Positions 54,304 through 64,000 of a stretch of DNA of 64,000 nt are shown here, piece after piece. The stretch lies in NCBI RefSeq assembly GCF_014905175.1, contig NC_057790.1, positions 9,300,001 through 9,364,000 on the forward strand. Direction: 5' to 3'. Position 1 is the stretch's first letter. The number at the start of each line of letters is the position of its first letter. Position numbers and translations under genes: made by a program. This DNA is from Aphidius gifuensis. Its lineage: Eukaryota > Arthropoda > Insecta > Hymenoptera > Braconidae. The notes beneath the pieces are model-generated. The model was not told the origin of the DNA. It did no database searches and saw only the letters and a list, made by a program, of their open reading frames with translations.

Positions 54304-55239
54304 ATGGATGATGATACTGAGATTCAAGATTCAAAAACCATTAGATTGAGAGGTCAATCTAATTGGGCAATTTGGAAATTCCAAACGAAAATTGAATTAC
54401 TTGGTACTCAAACATTGGGTGTAGTCACAGGTGAAGATGTTAAACCAACATCACTAGCAAATGATGCAACAGCTGCTCAGATTGCTAGTTACACAACTTC
54501 TTTGAGAAATTGGGAAAAGTTGGAGGGTAAAGCCCAGAAAATAATCATCAATGGATTGACTGAAAGAGTCATGCTACACATAACAAATTGTGAATCATCA
54601 AATAAGATGTGGTCTAAATTTTATGAAATATATGATGATAAAAATGAAGCAAGTATGTATATGTTATATAAAGAATGGTATGCACTTGCTATGACTAAAA
54701 AAGACGATATAGAACAATACAGTGGTAAAGTACAACAATTAGCACATGAATTAGAGGCTATGGGTAAAAAGATACATGAAACAATGATTATTATGAAGGT
54801 ATTAGTTACTCTAACACCATCCTATAGACACTTTAGTACAGCATGGGAATCAACAAATAAAACTGAACGTACATTAATAAATTTGGTATCACGTCTGAAA
54901 ATGAAAGAACAAAAATTACAACCTACAATATCAAAGACACATGGTGAAGCTTTAGTTGTGAATAAATATAATAATAAAACATGTACATGGTGTAAAAAGG
55001 ATGGGTATCTTGCAAAATATTGTCGTTTTAGAAAAAACAAGAATATTCAAAATAATAATAATCATAAAAATGATAATAATCAAGAAAGAAGATATAATAA
55101 TAATAATCATAATAATGATAATAATCAAGAAAGAAAATATAATAATAATAAATATCATCAAAATAATAATAAAAATAATTCAAATGACAGAAATAAAAAT
55201 GAAGCATTAGTTCTTGAAATGTCATTGTCATCAAATTAA
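54304..55239 (+). CDS. gag: Copia gag
   Basis: The 311-residue frame begins MDDDTEIQDSKTIRLRGQSN. The UBN2-type gag fold is recognisable in NWAIWKFQTKIELLG, SSNKMWSKFYEIYDD and MLYKEWYALAMTKKDDIEQY. A zinc-knuckle remnant CTWCKKDGYLAKYC follows, in which the usual His is replaced by Tyr. The C-terminus is an Asn-rich low-complexity run from AAT repeats. The stop at 55,237-55,239 is probably secondary because the protease motif follows in the same frame; in an intact Copia gag and pol share one frame. Confidence 0.75.
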   Translation: MDDDTEIQDSKTIRLRGQSNWAIWKFQTKIELLGTQTLGVVTGEDVKPTSLANDATAAQIASYTTSLRNWEKLEGKAQKIIINGLTERVMLHITNCESSNKMWSKFYEIYDDKNEASMYMLYKEWYALAMTKKDDIEQYSGKVQQLAHELEAMGKKIHETMIIMKVLVTLTPSYRHFSTAWESTNKTERTLINLVSRLKMKEQKLQPTISKTHGEALVVNKYNNKTCTWCKKDGYLAKYCRFRKNKNIQNNNNHKNDNNQERRYNNNNHNNDNNQERKYNNNKYHQNNNKNNSNDRNKNEALVLEMSLSSN

Positions 55240-57586
55240 CCAATAAATAATGATGTAAATATGTGGTATTTAGATTCTGGTGCATCAAGTCACATGACAC
55301 ATAAAATCGAATGGTTCAACACAATTGAAAAATTACAAAATAAAAATTGGGAATGGTGGCATAATATATGCAACAGCAATAGGCACAATAAATATTAAAG
55401 CTTTTGATGGTAATACATGGACAAATAAATATCTTGATGAAGTACTCTATGTACTACAAATTAAATATAACTTGTTTTCATGGACTAAAATAGTCAGGAA
55501 TGATTCATCTCATAAATCAGATGGGAATTATATATTAATACAAAAAGATAAATGTACAAAAGCAGTGGGAGAACTCCATAATAACATGTTTATTATGAAA
55601 TTCAAAGTGTTAAAACCAAAAACAAGTACTGAAACATCTTTGATAAACCATCATGAATCAAATGAAACAAATATACAAATTTGGCACAATAGATTAGCTC
55701 ATCAAAATTATAAACACATAAAAGAATTATTAAAAAGAAATAATGTTAACTCAACAATTCCAAATGAAATATGTGAAACTTTTGTTTAAGGTAAAATACA
55801 TCAAAGATCATTTAAAACAAGTAATAATAAATCAACGAAAATTGGCCAATTCATACACACAGATGTTTGCGGTTATTTACAAACCACATCACTGGGTGGT
55901 GCAATATATTTTTTATTATTCAAGGACGACTACAGTCACTTTAGACAAGTATACTTTATTAAACATAAAAGTAAAGTTAAAAATTGCTTTGAAAATTACT
56001 TAAAACGTATACAAAAAGAAACCAATTGTCAAGTAAATACTCTGAGATCTGATAATGGAGGCGAATATATTAATAAAGACATGGAAGATTTAATGTTCAA
56101 CAATGGTATTAAACATGAAAGGACAATACCTTACACACCTCAACAAAATGGTTCTGCTGAACGTGAGAATCGCACCATTATGGAGGCTGCAAGAACTTTA
56201 TTATTATCGAGTAAATTACCATTAAACATGTGGGCAGAAGCAGTCAATACTGCTGTCTATATTATTAATAGAACTAGTACAAGTTCTGTACCAGGTAAAA
56301 CACCATATGAATTATGGCATAATAATAAAGAAAAGGTTGATTTAAAACAGTTTAAAACATATGGATGTCTAGCCATGACACATATACCAAGTGCAAATAG
56401 ACAAAAACTGGATAAAAAAGCTAAAAATGGAATTTTAGTTGGATATAGTGACACATCGAAAGGGTATAGAATTTGGTTCCCAAATGAAAATAAAGTAACA
56501 ACACATACAAGTGTTATCTTTATTGAAAATAAAATTGTGATGGCTAAAAAGGCAACACAAGATAAGAGAAGAAATTCTAGGTTTGTTGAATTCAGTGATA
56601 CAGACAGCACAAATAGTGTTGAACAACTTGAACAAAACATCAACAACCATCAATTAATTGATGATGATAGTGATGATAATGAAGAATTTTATGACCCAAA
56701 TCAAACAGTTGAAGATGAAGAGTGTGAAGCTGACGTATGTCAACCAACTCAATTAAAATCAATACCATGGGTGAAGTGTGATGGTAAATGTAAAGGGTGG
56801 TATCATATGCATTGCATCAATGTTAAGCCTAAAGATGTTAAGAAAGATGAAGAATACATTTGTCCAAAATGCATTGATGATCCAGGTGGTGATGCAATGA
56901 TGATGTATTTTGCCTTATTTTGTGGTGGACCGAGTAGCTACAGGGAGGCAAGGGGCAGTTCAGAACATCATCACTGGGATCAAGCAATGCATGAAGAAAT
57001 AAATGCATTAAATAAAACTAAAACATGGACACTTGTTGATAGGTCACCTGGTATGAACATTTTAAAAAATCGTTGGGTTTATAAAATAAAAGAAAAAGCT
57101 GATGGTACTGTAGATAGATATCGAGCAAGACTTGTTGTTAAAGGCTATCTACAAAAGGAAGACATCGATTTCTTCAATACATTTAACCCAGTAGTTCAAT
57201 TTGAATCATTAAGAGCACTATTAGCACTAGCTACATCACAACGTATACACATAAAGCAATTTGACGTAAGGACTGCTTTTTTAAATGGTACACTTAATGA
57301 AAATATATATATGACACAACCTGAGGGTTTTAATGATGGTAACAACGTGTTTGTAAATTGAATAAAAGTCTTTATGGATTAAAACAATCATCTAATTGTT
57401 GGAATAAAAAATTTACATCATTACTTGATAAATTTAATTTGAAACCATTAAATGCTGACCAGTGGGTATTCAAGTCGGATGAACCACTTGATAAGTGCAT
57501 AATATTAGCCATATATGTGGACGATGGGTTAATATTGTCAAATGACAATAATAAAATCAAACAATTAATTAAATACTTAAAGACTG
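55240..57586 (+). pseudogene. pol: Copia pol, first part: protease, integrase, PHD-like finger, RT N-terminus
   Basis: In order: protease core MWYLDSGASSHMTH (about 55,261); a frameshift at about 55,340; integrase zinc region (IWHNRLAHQNYKHIKELL then CETF, last Cys lost) with a TAA at 55,787; integrase core with FIHTDVCG, LRSDNGGEYIN and ENRTIMEAART supplying the D, D and E; an acidic linker; a PHD-like finger (56,723-56,872); the start of reverse transcriptase (NRWVYKIKEKADGTVDRYRA, QFDVRTAFLNG); a frameshift at about 57,358; then LNKSLYGLKQ and the catalytic IYVDDGLILS (about 57,510). The SINE insertion at 57,587 ends this part. It is inactive because of the stops and shifts, although catalytic residues remain. 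Confidence 0.82.
56723..56872 (+). other. PHD-finger-like domain encoded within Copia pol
   Basis: Within the frame 56,081-57,361, residues about 215-264 show Cys-x4-Cys, then PWVKCDGKCKGWYHMHC and EEYICPKC: a C4HC3 arrangement with the PHD-typical Trp before the HxxC pair. It lies between the integrase core/C-terminal region and reverse transcriptase. PHD fingers read histone H3 tails, so it could guide integration to marked chromatin; that role is inference. Confidence 0.7.
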
Positions 57587-57909
57587 ATGGTGCCAACGAT
57601 ATGGCACTGCGGTTAAGGTTCCAGCTTTGTGACAGGGAGGTCACGGGTTCGAACCCGACCACCGACGCCATGTATCGAGTGGTAGGCGCAAGCCGGCTGT
57701 ACTGCCCAGGTTTTTCATGGTTTCCCTGGGCTATAATAGAAATCGGGTACAGTTTGAACGCATTACAAAAGTCGACATCCATGACTGTCGCAAATGAGTT
57801 GTAAGGAGTTGACGGTTGGAAATACAGAAAGCAAGACGTAAGGCACACCGTGTTAAAAACTTCTTCATTAAAAAAGAAGTGTAGCACGTTAAAATACGAC
57901 TCATTTTTT
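57587..57909 (+). mobile_element. tRNA-derived SINE inserted in Copia RT
   Basis: A 323-bp insertion is bounded by a 13-bp direct repeat TACTTAAAGACTG (57,574-57,586 and 57,910-57,922). The head is tRNA-like: an A-box-like tggcactgcggttaagg and a B box gggttcgaaccc (57,649-57,660). A non-tRNA body follows, ending in actcattttttt. Removal of the insertion and one duplication would restore continuity of the Copia frame region, showing that the SINE came later than Copia. Confidence 0.88.
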
Positions 57910-57922
57910 TACTTAAAGACTG

Positions 57923-58822
57923 AACTTGAAATAAGTATGTGTACAACAAATACTTTTTTTGGAATACAATTTAAATATTTATCAGATGGATCAATGATAA
58001 TACATTAAGAAACATATATTAACAAGCTGTTAAATAAATTTAAATTTACAACTGTTAATCCAGTTAATATACCAGCTGATGATAATCAAAATATAAGTGT
58101 GTTTGATGATAATAGTGAAACAATATCCAATATTCCATATAGGGAAGCTATTGGTAGTTTGTTATATTTGAGTTTAATAACAAGACCAGACATAACATAT
58201 GCTGTACATGCAACTAGTCAATACTGTGAAAAACCAAAGAAGGTGCACTGAGAAGCAGTGAAAAGAATATTTAAATATCTAAAGGCCACACCAAATTTTG
58301 GAATAAAGTATAATGTTAATAACAAAATACAAAATGTTGTTGGTTATTCGGATGCAGATTATGCAAAAGATGTAATAACGAGAAAATCAACAAGTGGTTA
58401 TATTATTAAACTTGGTGATGCTCTAATTTGTTGGGGATCCAAGAAGCAAAAGACAATAGAATTGTCAACTGCTGAATCAGAGTTCATGGCAGCATGCTTG
58501 ACCACAACAAACTTGGTATGGTGTATTAGTTTAACACAACAATTGCTAAACATAAAATTGGCTGAGCGAGCAACATTATATATGGATAGTCAAAGTGCAA
58601 TTTGTTGGATAAAAAAATGGACAATTTGAGAATAAGTCAAAACACGTTGACACAAAATATAAATACATCATAAATAAATATGATGAAAAGGAAATTGTAC
58701 CAATATATTTGGCAATATCAGACCAAGAAGTTGATATTTTTACCAAAGCTCTAGCTGTCAGTCGTTTTGAAAGATTGAGAAACATGATAAGAGTCATGAG
58801 TTTTGACAGTTCTGGAAAATAA
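57923..58822 (+). pseudogene. pol: Copia pol, second part: RT thumb and RNase H
   Basis: After the SINE the RT continues (NTFFGIQFKYLSDGSM), then TAA at about 58,006, NIPYREAIGSLLYLSLITRP and TGA at about 58,250. RNase H follows with VVGYSDADYAKDVITRKSTS, SKKQKTIELSTAESEFMA and LYMDSQSAICW, the acidic residues being present. A frameshift near 58,615 precedes the C-terminal KSKHVDTKYKYI and the final stop at 58,820-58,822. Three or more lesions make it inactive. Confidence 0.82.
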
Positions 58823-58850
58823 ATTTTATTTTACTTGTTGAATAATAATA

Positions 58851-59005
58851 ATGAATATTTTTTGTTTTACAGAGATCAAATAGCAGTGCTTCATTGTTGT
58901 AAAAATTACATGAATTAATAATCAAAAATGAATATTTTTTGTTTTACAGAGATCAAATAGCAGTGCTTCATTGTTGTAAAAATTACATGAATTAATAATC
59001 AAAAA
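58851..59005. repeat. 77-bp tandem duplication in the Copia 3' region
   Basis: Two adjacent copies, starting at 58,851 and 58,928, of a unit beginning atgaatattttttgttttac and containing agtgcttcattgttgt. They are essentially identical, so the duplication is recent relative to the element. Confidence 0.95.
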
Positions 59006-59128
59006 TAGACACAAAATTAATTTATCACAAACAGGTTGAATAATTTATATTACAAATTAATTTAATTAATTTAAAGTGACAGCATTTCATTCTTGCGCAA
59101 ATAATATTAAACTAACAATTGAGGGTCC

Positions 59129-59831
59129 GGATGCAATAACGACCTGCACGCTCGAAAAACGGTAGAAGTATTGTCCAATGGCTTGGACAATTCTTAATTT
59201 TCAAAGTCGTCAAAAAAAAAATTAAAAAATATAGGCATGTAGGAAAAGTTAAAAGAAAAATATATTGCTTTTATGGTTTTTTTTTTTTTTTTAATTATTT
59301 TAATTGAAAAAAATTAATTAAGAAAATTATTCCATCTCTGATTTTTTTCATTTTTCAATAATAATACGAGTATATCTCTTTTGTTTATCAATAAAAACTC
59401 TTGAAATTTTACATATATATATATTTATTAACAAAGAATAATGAAAAAAAAAAATTTTTAGAAAATAATGATATTATTTATTTATATTATTTATTTAATT
59501 TGTGTCAATAGAAAATTGAATCTTCTTATCTTTGACTCAACCGTTTAGCGAAGAAATTTGAAAATTTTAATAACTTCCAGCGTAAAAAATGTTTATTTAT
59601 ATATGTAGAATATATTTCTAAAATTTTAAAAATTTAAATTAATAATTAAAAAAGTTATTCTCCTTTAATCCTTTAAAAATGAATTACATATATTTTATTC
59701 ATTAAATGAATAAAAAAATGTTCTTGGATTAATTATTCAAGTTCTTTCAAAAGATCATTCGCTTAGAACAAGCAGTATTAAAAAAAAAAATGCCACGAGC
59801 CAAATTAAAAAAAGCTACTCGATTTAACAGG
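59129..59831. other. AT-rich stretch, nothing recognised
   Basis: After the Copia purine tract, a GC-richer 60 bp (gtccggatgcaataacgacc) is followed by homopolymer-rich DNA with no reading frame or repeat of note. Confidence 0.45.
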
Positions 59832-59950
59832 TTGAAACTTGGAAAAAATCAAGAAGCTTTGTGGTTTAGAGGTTAACGCGTTTGCCCGGCTTGCAAAAGA
59901 GCCGGGTTCGAATCCTGGCGGGAGATCTTCTTATTTTTTCCAGTCAAGTT
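59832..59950 (+). mobile_element. tRNA-cored palindromic element, copy 2
   Basis: The core agctttgtggtttagaggtt ... tttgcccggcttgcaaa ... gccgggttcgaatcctggc forms an anticodon stem TTTGC/GCAAA with loop CCGGCTT (anticodon position GGC) and a canonical T loop TTCGAAT. Flanks gaaacttggaaaaaatcaagaag and cttcttattttttccag are inverted. About 80% like copy 1 at 44,998-45,120. Confidence 0.65.
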
Positions 59951-60109
59951 TGACTATCTGAAAGATTTTCCGTGATTCCTTCTATTTTGGATTTGACGTC
60001 ATTGTAATGAATAAATCGGGCTTGCCAAATTTACAAACGATAGCCATCGCATCCTGATATATTGCGTTGAGAGCCTTGATATGATGGAAGAATTACGACT
60101 TCTCAAATT

Positions 60110-60390
60110 TGACTATTTGTGTTATTAGCCCTGTTCTGTAGGTGGTCAAGTAAACCTTCATAAGAATCAGCTCTCGTTTGTTTTTGATTATTGCGTAAGA
60201 ACGTCATTCTATCTCTTTCCATTTTTACAAAACAATCTACAACCCATTGTTTAAATAATCGTCAGCCCATCAAAATAGGTGTATTGCAATCATCACGAAT
60301 GGCCATTTGATAATTAATGTGAGCATTTCTCGTGACCCTCCGGACACTATTTTCCATTCTACTTTCATCATGCCAGCCTTTAGTACCATA
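60110..60390 (-). pseudogene. Helitron replicase fragment (Helitron-like N domain)
   Basis: On the minus strand, frames read CNTPILMG then LFKQWVVDCFVKMERDRMTF and LRNNQKQTRADSYEGLLDHL. Together these form the conserved segment of the Helitron-like N-terminal domain found ahead of the rolling-circle Rep motifs. A TGA replaces a residue between the two parts, and an upstream piece FYGTKGWHDESRMENSVRR is also visible. Neither HUH nuclease nor helicase motifs remain, so this is a relic. Confidence 0.65.
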
Positions 60391-60639
60391 AAAATAGAAT
60401 AAACATTATGTCCATGCTTTAACATTTTCATTCATTGTAGTAATAAGTCACATGTTTTTTTAAATTTTTTTTTCCATCAAGTTCAATGAGTTTTTTTTTT
60501 TTTTTTCTTTTTTGCGTTTATATATACAATTAATTATGGTTGAATTAATTCATTGATTAATTTTAATTTTTAAGTTAAAATTATTTTTCTAATTGTCAAT
60601 CAATAATTATTTCAATTATTTTGACGATTTATTGATGTA

Positions 60640-60930
60640 ACATCTGGAAAATCTAAATGTTGTATTTTTATCATCACAATCATCATCATCTTGATTTTTA
60701 GGACCGTTGAATGTTAAGTTTGGAGATAGTTGTAAATGAATACTGTCATTAATGTTTTGATTCTCTTCTAAATAATAATATAAGTCTGGATCTGTTGTTA
60801 CAATGCATAGCTTTAATGATGGGGCAAATCAGTATCATATGTAGCATTAGCAATAAATAATTTTTTAGCTGATGGTGTTGATAATGCACTTTTTAATTCA
60901 CTTGATGTAAATGTTTTATTATTACGTAGG
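60640..60930 (-). pseudogene. decayed unidentified gene, downstream exon
   Basis: On the minus strand a frame begins LRNNKTFTSSELKSALSTPS then KKLFIANATYDTDLP; after a frameshift it continues LCIVTTDPDLYYYLEENQNI and LSPNLTFNGPKNQDDD. Protein-like composition and an acceptor-like edge (actatag at about 60,945) suggest an exon belonging with the segment at 62,290-62,970. Not recognised. Confidence 0.4.
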
Positions 60931-61264
60931 CGAAGCCTATAGTATTGAATTCATACACGTTTTTTTTAAAATGATCATATCTTCTAAAGTAATAGAGTTA
61001 GAAGAATCGTATTAAGACCAAATTATTTGTCTATGAAAATACTGAAACCGGGGACTTACTAAAAGTAATTTCAATTGTTAGTTAATTTGTTATTAACAAA
61101 AAACGATCACCGTATAATTTTCAAAGTCAAATAATAAGAAAACTAAGAACAAATCATGGATGCGATTTTTTGCCAGGATATTAAGAATGACGGAATTTAT
61201 AATAGTCGAGTTGAAAATTGTTTTTAATGTCGTTGGAAGAGTGTTAATAAACAAAAAAACAAAA

Positions 61265-61600
61265 TTGCTGTTTTTTTATATTTTGCATAACTCTTCAAAA
61301 TTTTAACTTACAAGCTTTGTTTATGGCTCAAAATAATTGTCTTTTCGATACCGAGAGCCACCCTCTCTTGATAAAATTCGCTCTGATCATTTGTTAATTA
61401 GATATCAGCAATTGTTTATAACAATCACTATCATCCTCTATGTTACAGTTGAAAAATAGTAACGAAGGAGTGATTTTAGCGATTTTTATCAAGACAGGGT
61501 GGCTCTCAGGAATTTCATATCAAATTTTTTGAGCTTAATAAAACTTTTTTATGTTAATTTGTTAAAAAGTTATCCAAAATATAAACAATTACCGATTTTT
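61265..61600. mobile_element. foldback element around gagagccaccct
   Basis: Central arms cgagagccaccctctcttga and tcaagacagggtggctctca (61,352-61,371 and 61,489-61,509) pair well. Outer flanks (tatattttgcataactcttc against gttatccaaaatata) pair loosely, extending the palindrome to about 61,265-61,600. Confidence 0.6.
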
Positions 61601-62289
61601 ATTTTAAACATTTTTTCTTCAAAAAAGAGTTTAAAGCGCATGCGTAAAACTTTCTTTGCTGTGGTTACAATTTGCTTGATCGATAAAATAGTCATTTATA
61701 TTACCATGTTATGGAAAAGAAAAAAAAAACTACCGCATGGACAAATTTTTATAAATAAAAGTAATAAACAAAATGGTTCTAAAAAAGATTTGTTTAGTTA
61801 AAAAAAAAGTAAATTGAACGATTTATTTTTTTTTATATTTGTATTGATTTCTTTTTTGAACGAATCTAATACAATTATTAATTACAAGTGGTATAACCTC
61901 AAATTTTTTTCATCTGTATTTTGATTTATGTACATAATTTGACAGGTGAAAAACAGCGCGAAAAAAACAAAAAATATTTAATCATATAATTTAAAATTAT
62001 TAATAAAAAAAAAAACTAAAATGAATTTGGAATAATCAAGAGGAACCACACGGGCTTTCGCCGGAGTTTTGAAAATTTTCAATTTTCAATAGAACGAATC
62101 CGTTACTAAAAATTTTTTTATTTTTTTTTTTTGACAAACTATCGAATGATTCCGTGAATGTCTCATTATTTTCTATTGACATATTATTTGATAAACATGT
62201 ATTAACAATTTTGTTATATTTTATTGATAAAACATCAATTAGTTCAGTGAATAAGTTAAAGTCTCAAATTTTTACCATTAAAAACATTT
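61601..62289. other. no recognised gene
   Basis: AT-rich. The 100-codon plus-strand frame 61,499-61,801 lacks family features and overlaps the foldback element. Confidence 0.4.
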
Positions 62290-62970
62290 AATAATTCAGT
62301 AAAAGTATATCATTTTTTTTTTTTGCCCAATACATTTAACGATTTAGACGTAAAATTATTATTTGTATTAGTAAGATTATTGCTGTAAAAACTATCGTCA
62401 ATTTCACCATTTGAATTATCCAACTAATCTTTAGAAAATGGATCACTTCCAGAAACATCACTAAACATACTCATTTGCATCATTGATTCATTTAAAATCT
62501 GTGAAACAGCCATTGCTAAACAATCACCAATGTCATCGCTACATTGTGAATTTTTCAATCCATTGTTAATAAATTTATTATTGCTATTTTCGTTTTCATC
62601 AATTTTATCAATATCTGTTGTTGATGTTTCTAAAAAAAATGGTCTTGATGTGTTCATAATTGTTGCATCCTTAAAGTCAGCCGTTTATTTGATAAAAGAA
62701 TTAATACCATTTGATTGTGACATATTTGAAAATGCATCAAGACTTTCTTCACCATTTGATAATGACAATGATATCAATAACGTGCCTGACACTGATGGTC
62801 TCAACATTGCTGACACATGTTCTTTGTCTTTTTGATTTTTATTATCATTTTCATTATTTATTTTTATTGATGATTCTTGTTGATAATTTATTTTCCAAAC
62901 ATTATTACTTCCATTTTTTTCGGTCTCGTAAAAGTTCTTATATCAATTGTTTTTGTTGTATCATTTGACA
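62290..62970 (-). pseudogene. decayed unidentified Ser/Asn/Asp-rich gene
   Basis: Minus-strand frames, broken by stops and one shift, read from about 62,970: DLSNDTTKTIDIRTFTRPKK; then NQKDKEHVSAMLRPSVSGTL; then, in the longest open piece (62,657-62,424), MNTSRPFFLETSTTDIDKID and DIGDCLAMAVSQILNESMMQ; the frame continues beyond TAG as LDNSNGEIDDSFYSNN. The composition suggests a disordered region of a nuclear or cytoskeletal host protein. No family is recognised; the exon at 60,640-60,930 may belong to it. Confidence 0.45.
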
Positions 62971-62988
62971 AATCATTAATTGGAATAA

Positions 62989-63675
62989 TAGCTAAAACAT
63001 AGCTAAAAGTATCATTATTAAATTTGCGCCATCAATGCGATATTGAATGCTGTAAATATACCCAATAAGGTTTTTTCACACCAATTACTATTCTCGCTCA
63101 ATTTTTTTTTTTATTATGTTGTCAAATTGCTCTGGACCTGGAAGCAATATTGCTTTGTGTTGCTTTGATTTGATTTCATTTCATTATGTTTGTGAGAGTG
63201 CTTTAATTTTTGAAAGAAATTTCAAGAAAAACGCAGTTTCTGAAACTGTAATAATCCCAACAACATATGGCGCGCCCACTATCGATGCGATGATGAATAC
63301 TGTACTGATATAAAGGTTCTTTCGCACTATTCTACTATTCTTGCTCAGTTTTATTTTATAATGTTGTTGAATTGCTCTGGACTTGGAAGCCATATTGCTT
63401 TGATTTAATTTTGGTTTTTAATGTTTGTCAAAGTGCCCTGAGTTTTTAAGGAAATATCAAGAAAAACGCAATTTCTGAAATTGATTTTAAAGTTTAAAAA
63501 AAAAGTATACATCTAAAAATCTGTTTTTTTTTTTATAAAAAGTTTGATATTGATTTAATAGGATGATCAGAAGACAAAATATTTTCATCTGATCAATTAT
63601 ATTTTAAAATAAATTCGTTTCCCCCTCTTTGTTTATCTCATACTTGACGCGAGGCACTACCGTACCTCTTGATAT
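62989..63675 (-). repeat. dimeric dispersed repeat, copy 2 (inverted)
   Basis: Reverse complement of 43,012-43,672 over its entire length, including both internal halves. It ends at actaccgtacctcttgat, the inverse of the start of copy 1. Short frames on either strand are repeat by-products. Confidence 0.8.
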
Positions 63676-63699
63676 ACCATAAAAACGTATAATTAAAAA

Positions 63700-64000
63700 A
63701 AAAAAAATTACCGTGTTGCGAGTACGCGCGAGGGAAGTGAAACTTCTTTCGGAGAAGTTGCATGTCACGCTGAATATCCCGCTGAATAATAATAATACTA
63801 ATAATAATATCGATAATATCATAATAATAATAAGAATCATAATAATATTGACAATACCATTCATATTTAAATATTGATAATAATTAGTATTTATATTTAA
63901 AATATTATTATTATAGATATTATTATTAATATCAATACTATTGTGAATAACTGATCAAATTATCGAAATTAATGTTGTTATAATTATCATCATTTATATA
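63700..64000 (-). repeat. AT-rich dispersed repeat, short inverted copy (runs off the window)
   Basis: Reverse complement of the outer parts of 25,568-27,885: gtgttgcgagtacgcgcgag, gaagtgaaacttctttcgga, then the AT-rich part to atgataattataacaac at the window edge. It contains only a short imperfect TTA tract where the other copy has 1.25 kb. Confidence 0.75.

Larger units (their letters stand above)
46751..59128 (+). mobile_element. old Copia (Pseudoviridae-like) retrotransposon, nested and decayed
   Basis: Order: 5' LTR 46,751-46,955, copia-type primer site, leader split by a BEL/Pao insertion, gag from 54,304, protease, integrase, a PHD-like finger, reverse transcriptase split by a SINE, RNase H to 58,822, then a 3' UTR with a 77-bp tandem duplication and a purine tract (ttgaggg) at 59,122. 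The 3' LTR expected after this tract was not found. Multiple stops and frameshifts indicate age. Gene order integrase before RT is diagnostic of Copia. Confidence 0.85.

Noticed and set aside
54952..55300. Tyr/Ile-rich minus-strand frames overlapping Copia gag
   Set aside because: They are antisense shadows of the AAT-rich, Asn-rich tail of gag.
57600..57804. C-terminal extension of the Copia RT frame into LRLRFQLCDREVTGS and beyond
   Set aside because: This part is translated SINE, bounded by the 13-bp duplication, not retrotransposon protein.
61499..61801. A 100-codon plus-strand frame
   Set aside because: It overlaps a palindromic element and consists of AT-driven Phe/Ile/Lys-rich residues without a motif.

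Overview
The window looks like a repeat-dense, AT-rich insect nuclear genome. Supporting signs are short introns with GTAAGT/AG borders, a decayed intron-bearing copy of the PP2A scaffold (PR65/A) gene, an intron-containing tRNA-Tyr, and insect-type TATA plus TCAGT/TCATT initiators. The Polinton proteins resemble those common in Hymenoptera, so a parasitoid wasp is my guess, but that last step is inference. I see no intact ordinary host protein gene; almost everything identifiable is a mobile element or its remains.

Layout. 0-9.8 kb: a partial LTR, a minisatellite, a decayed CACTA-like transposase, small repeats, a TTAA-bordered MITE and a tRNA-like promoter fragment. 9.83-25.06 kb: a nearly complete Maverick/Polinton (virus-like DNA transposon) with inverted terminal repeats. 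It holds an intron-containing tRNA-Tyr gene, a spliced two-domain small protein, an integrase, a fibre-like coiled-coil remnant, a frameshifted conserved unknown, a packaging ATPase, a PLA2-like protein, an adenain-type protease, a minor capsid protein, a broken major capsid gene, a frameshifted unknown and a full-length protein-primed DNA polymerase B. 25-32 kb: MITEs, a 1.25-kb TTA microsatellite, tandem arrays and three kinds of palindromic (foldback) element, one with a clean 9-bp target duplication. 32-46.7 kb: an Asp-rich ORF, TE fragments, the PP2A-A pseudogene, a Harbinger transposase interrupted by a hAT element, and dispersed repeats.

46.75-59.1 kb is a nested stack. An old Copia element (46.75-59.1) carries a young BEL/Pao element (47,082-54,231; two LTRs of equal length that look identical by eye; 5-bp TSD) in its leader, and a tRNA-derived SINE in its reverse transcriptase (13-bp TSD). 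59-64 kb: a tRNA-cored palindromic element, a Helitron fragment, a decayed unidentified gene, and inverted copies of repeats seen at 25-28 and 43 kb.

How the Polinton genes fit together: polymerase B replicates the element and the integrase inserts it. ATPase, protease, PLA2 protein and the two capsid proteins form a virion-type morphogenesis module. The late-type plus-strand genes each sit behind a TATAAA box about 28-33 bp upstream of an initiator. Several genes are broken, so this copy is probably not autonomous. The best candidates for new biology are the tRNA-Tyr inside the Polinton, a PHD finger inside the Copia polyprotein, and a UGA-CUA stop joining BEL gag to pol.
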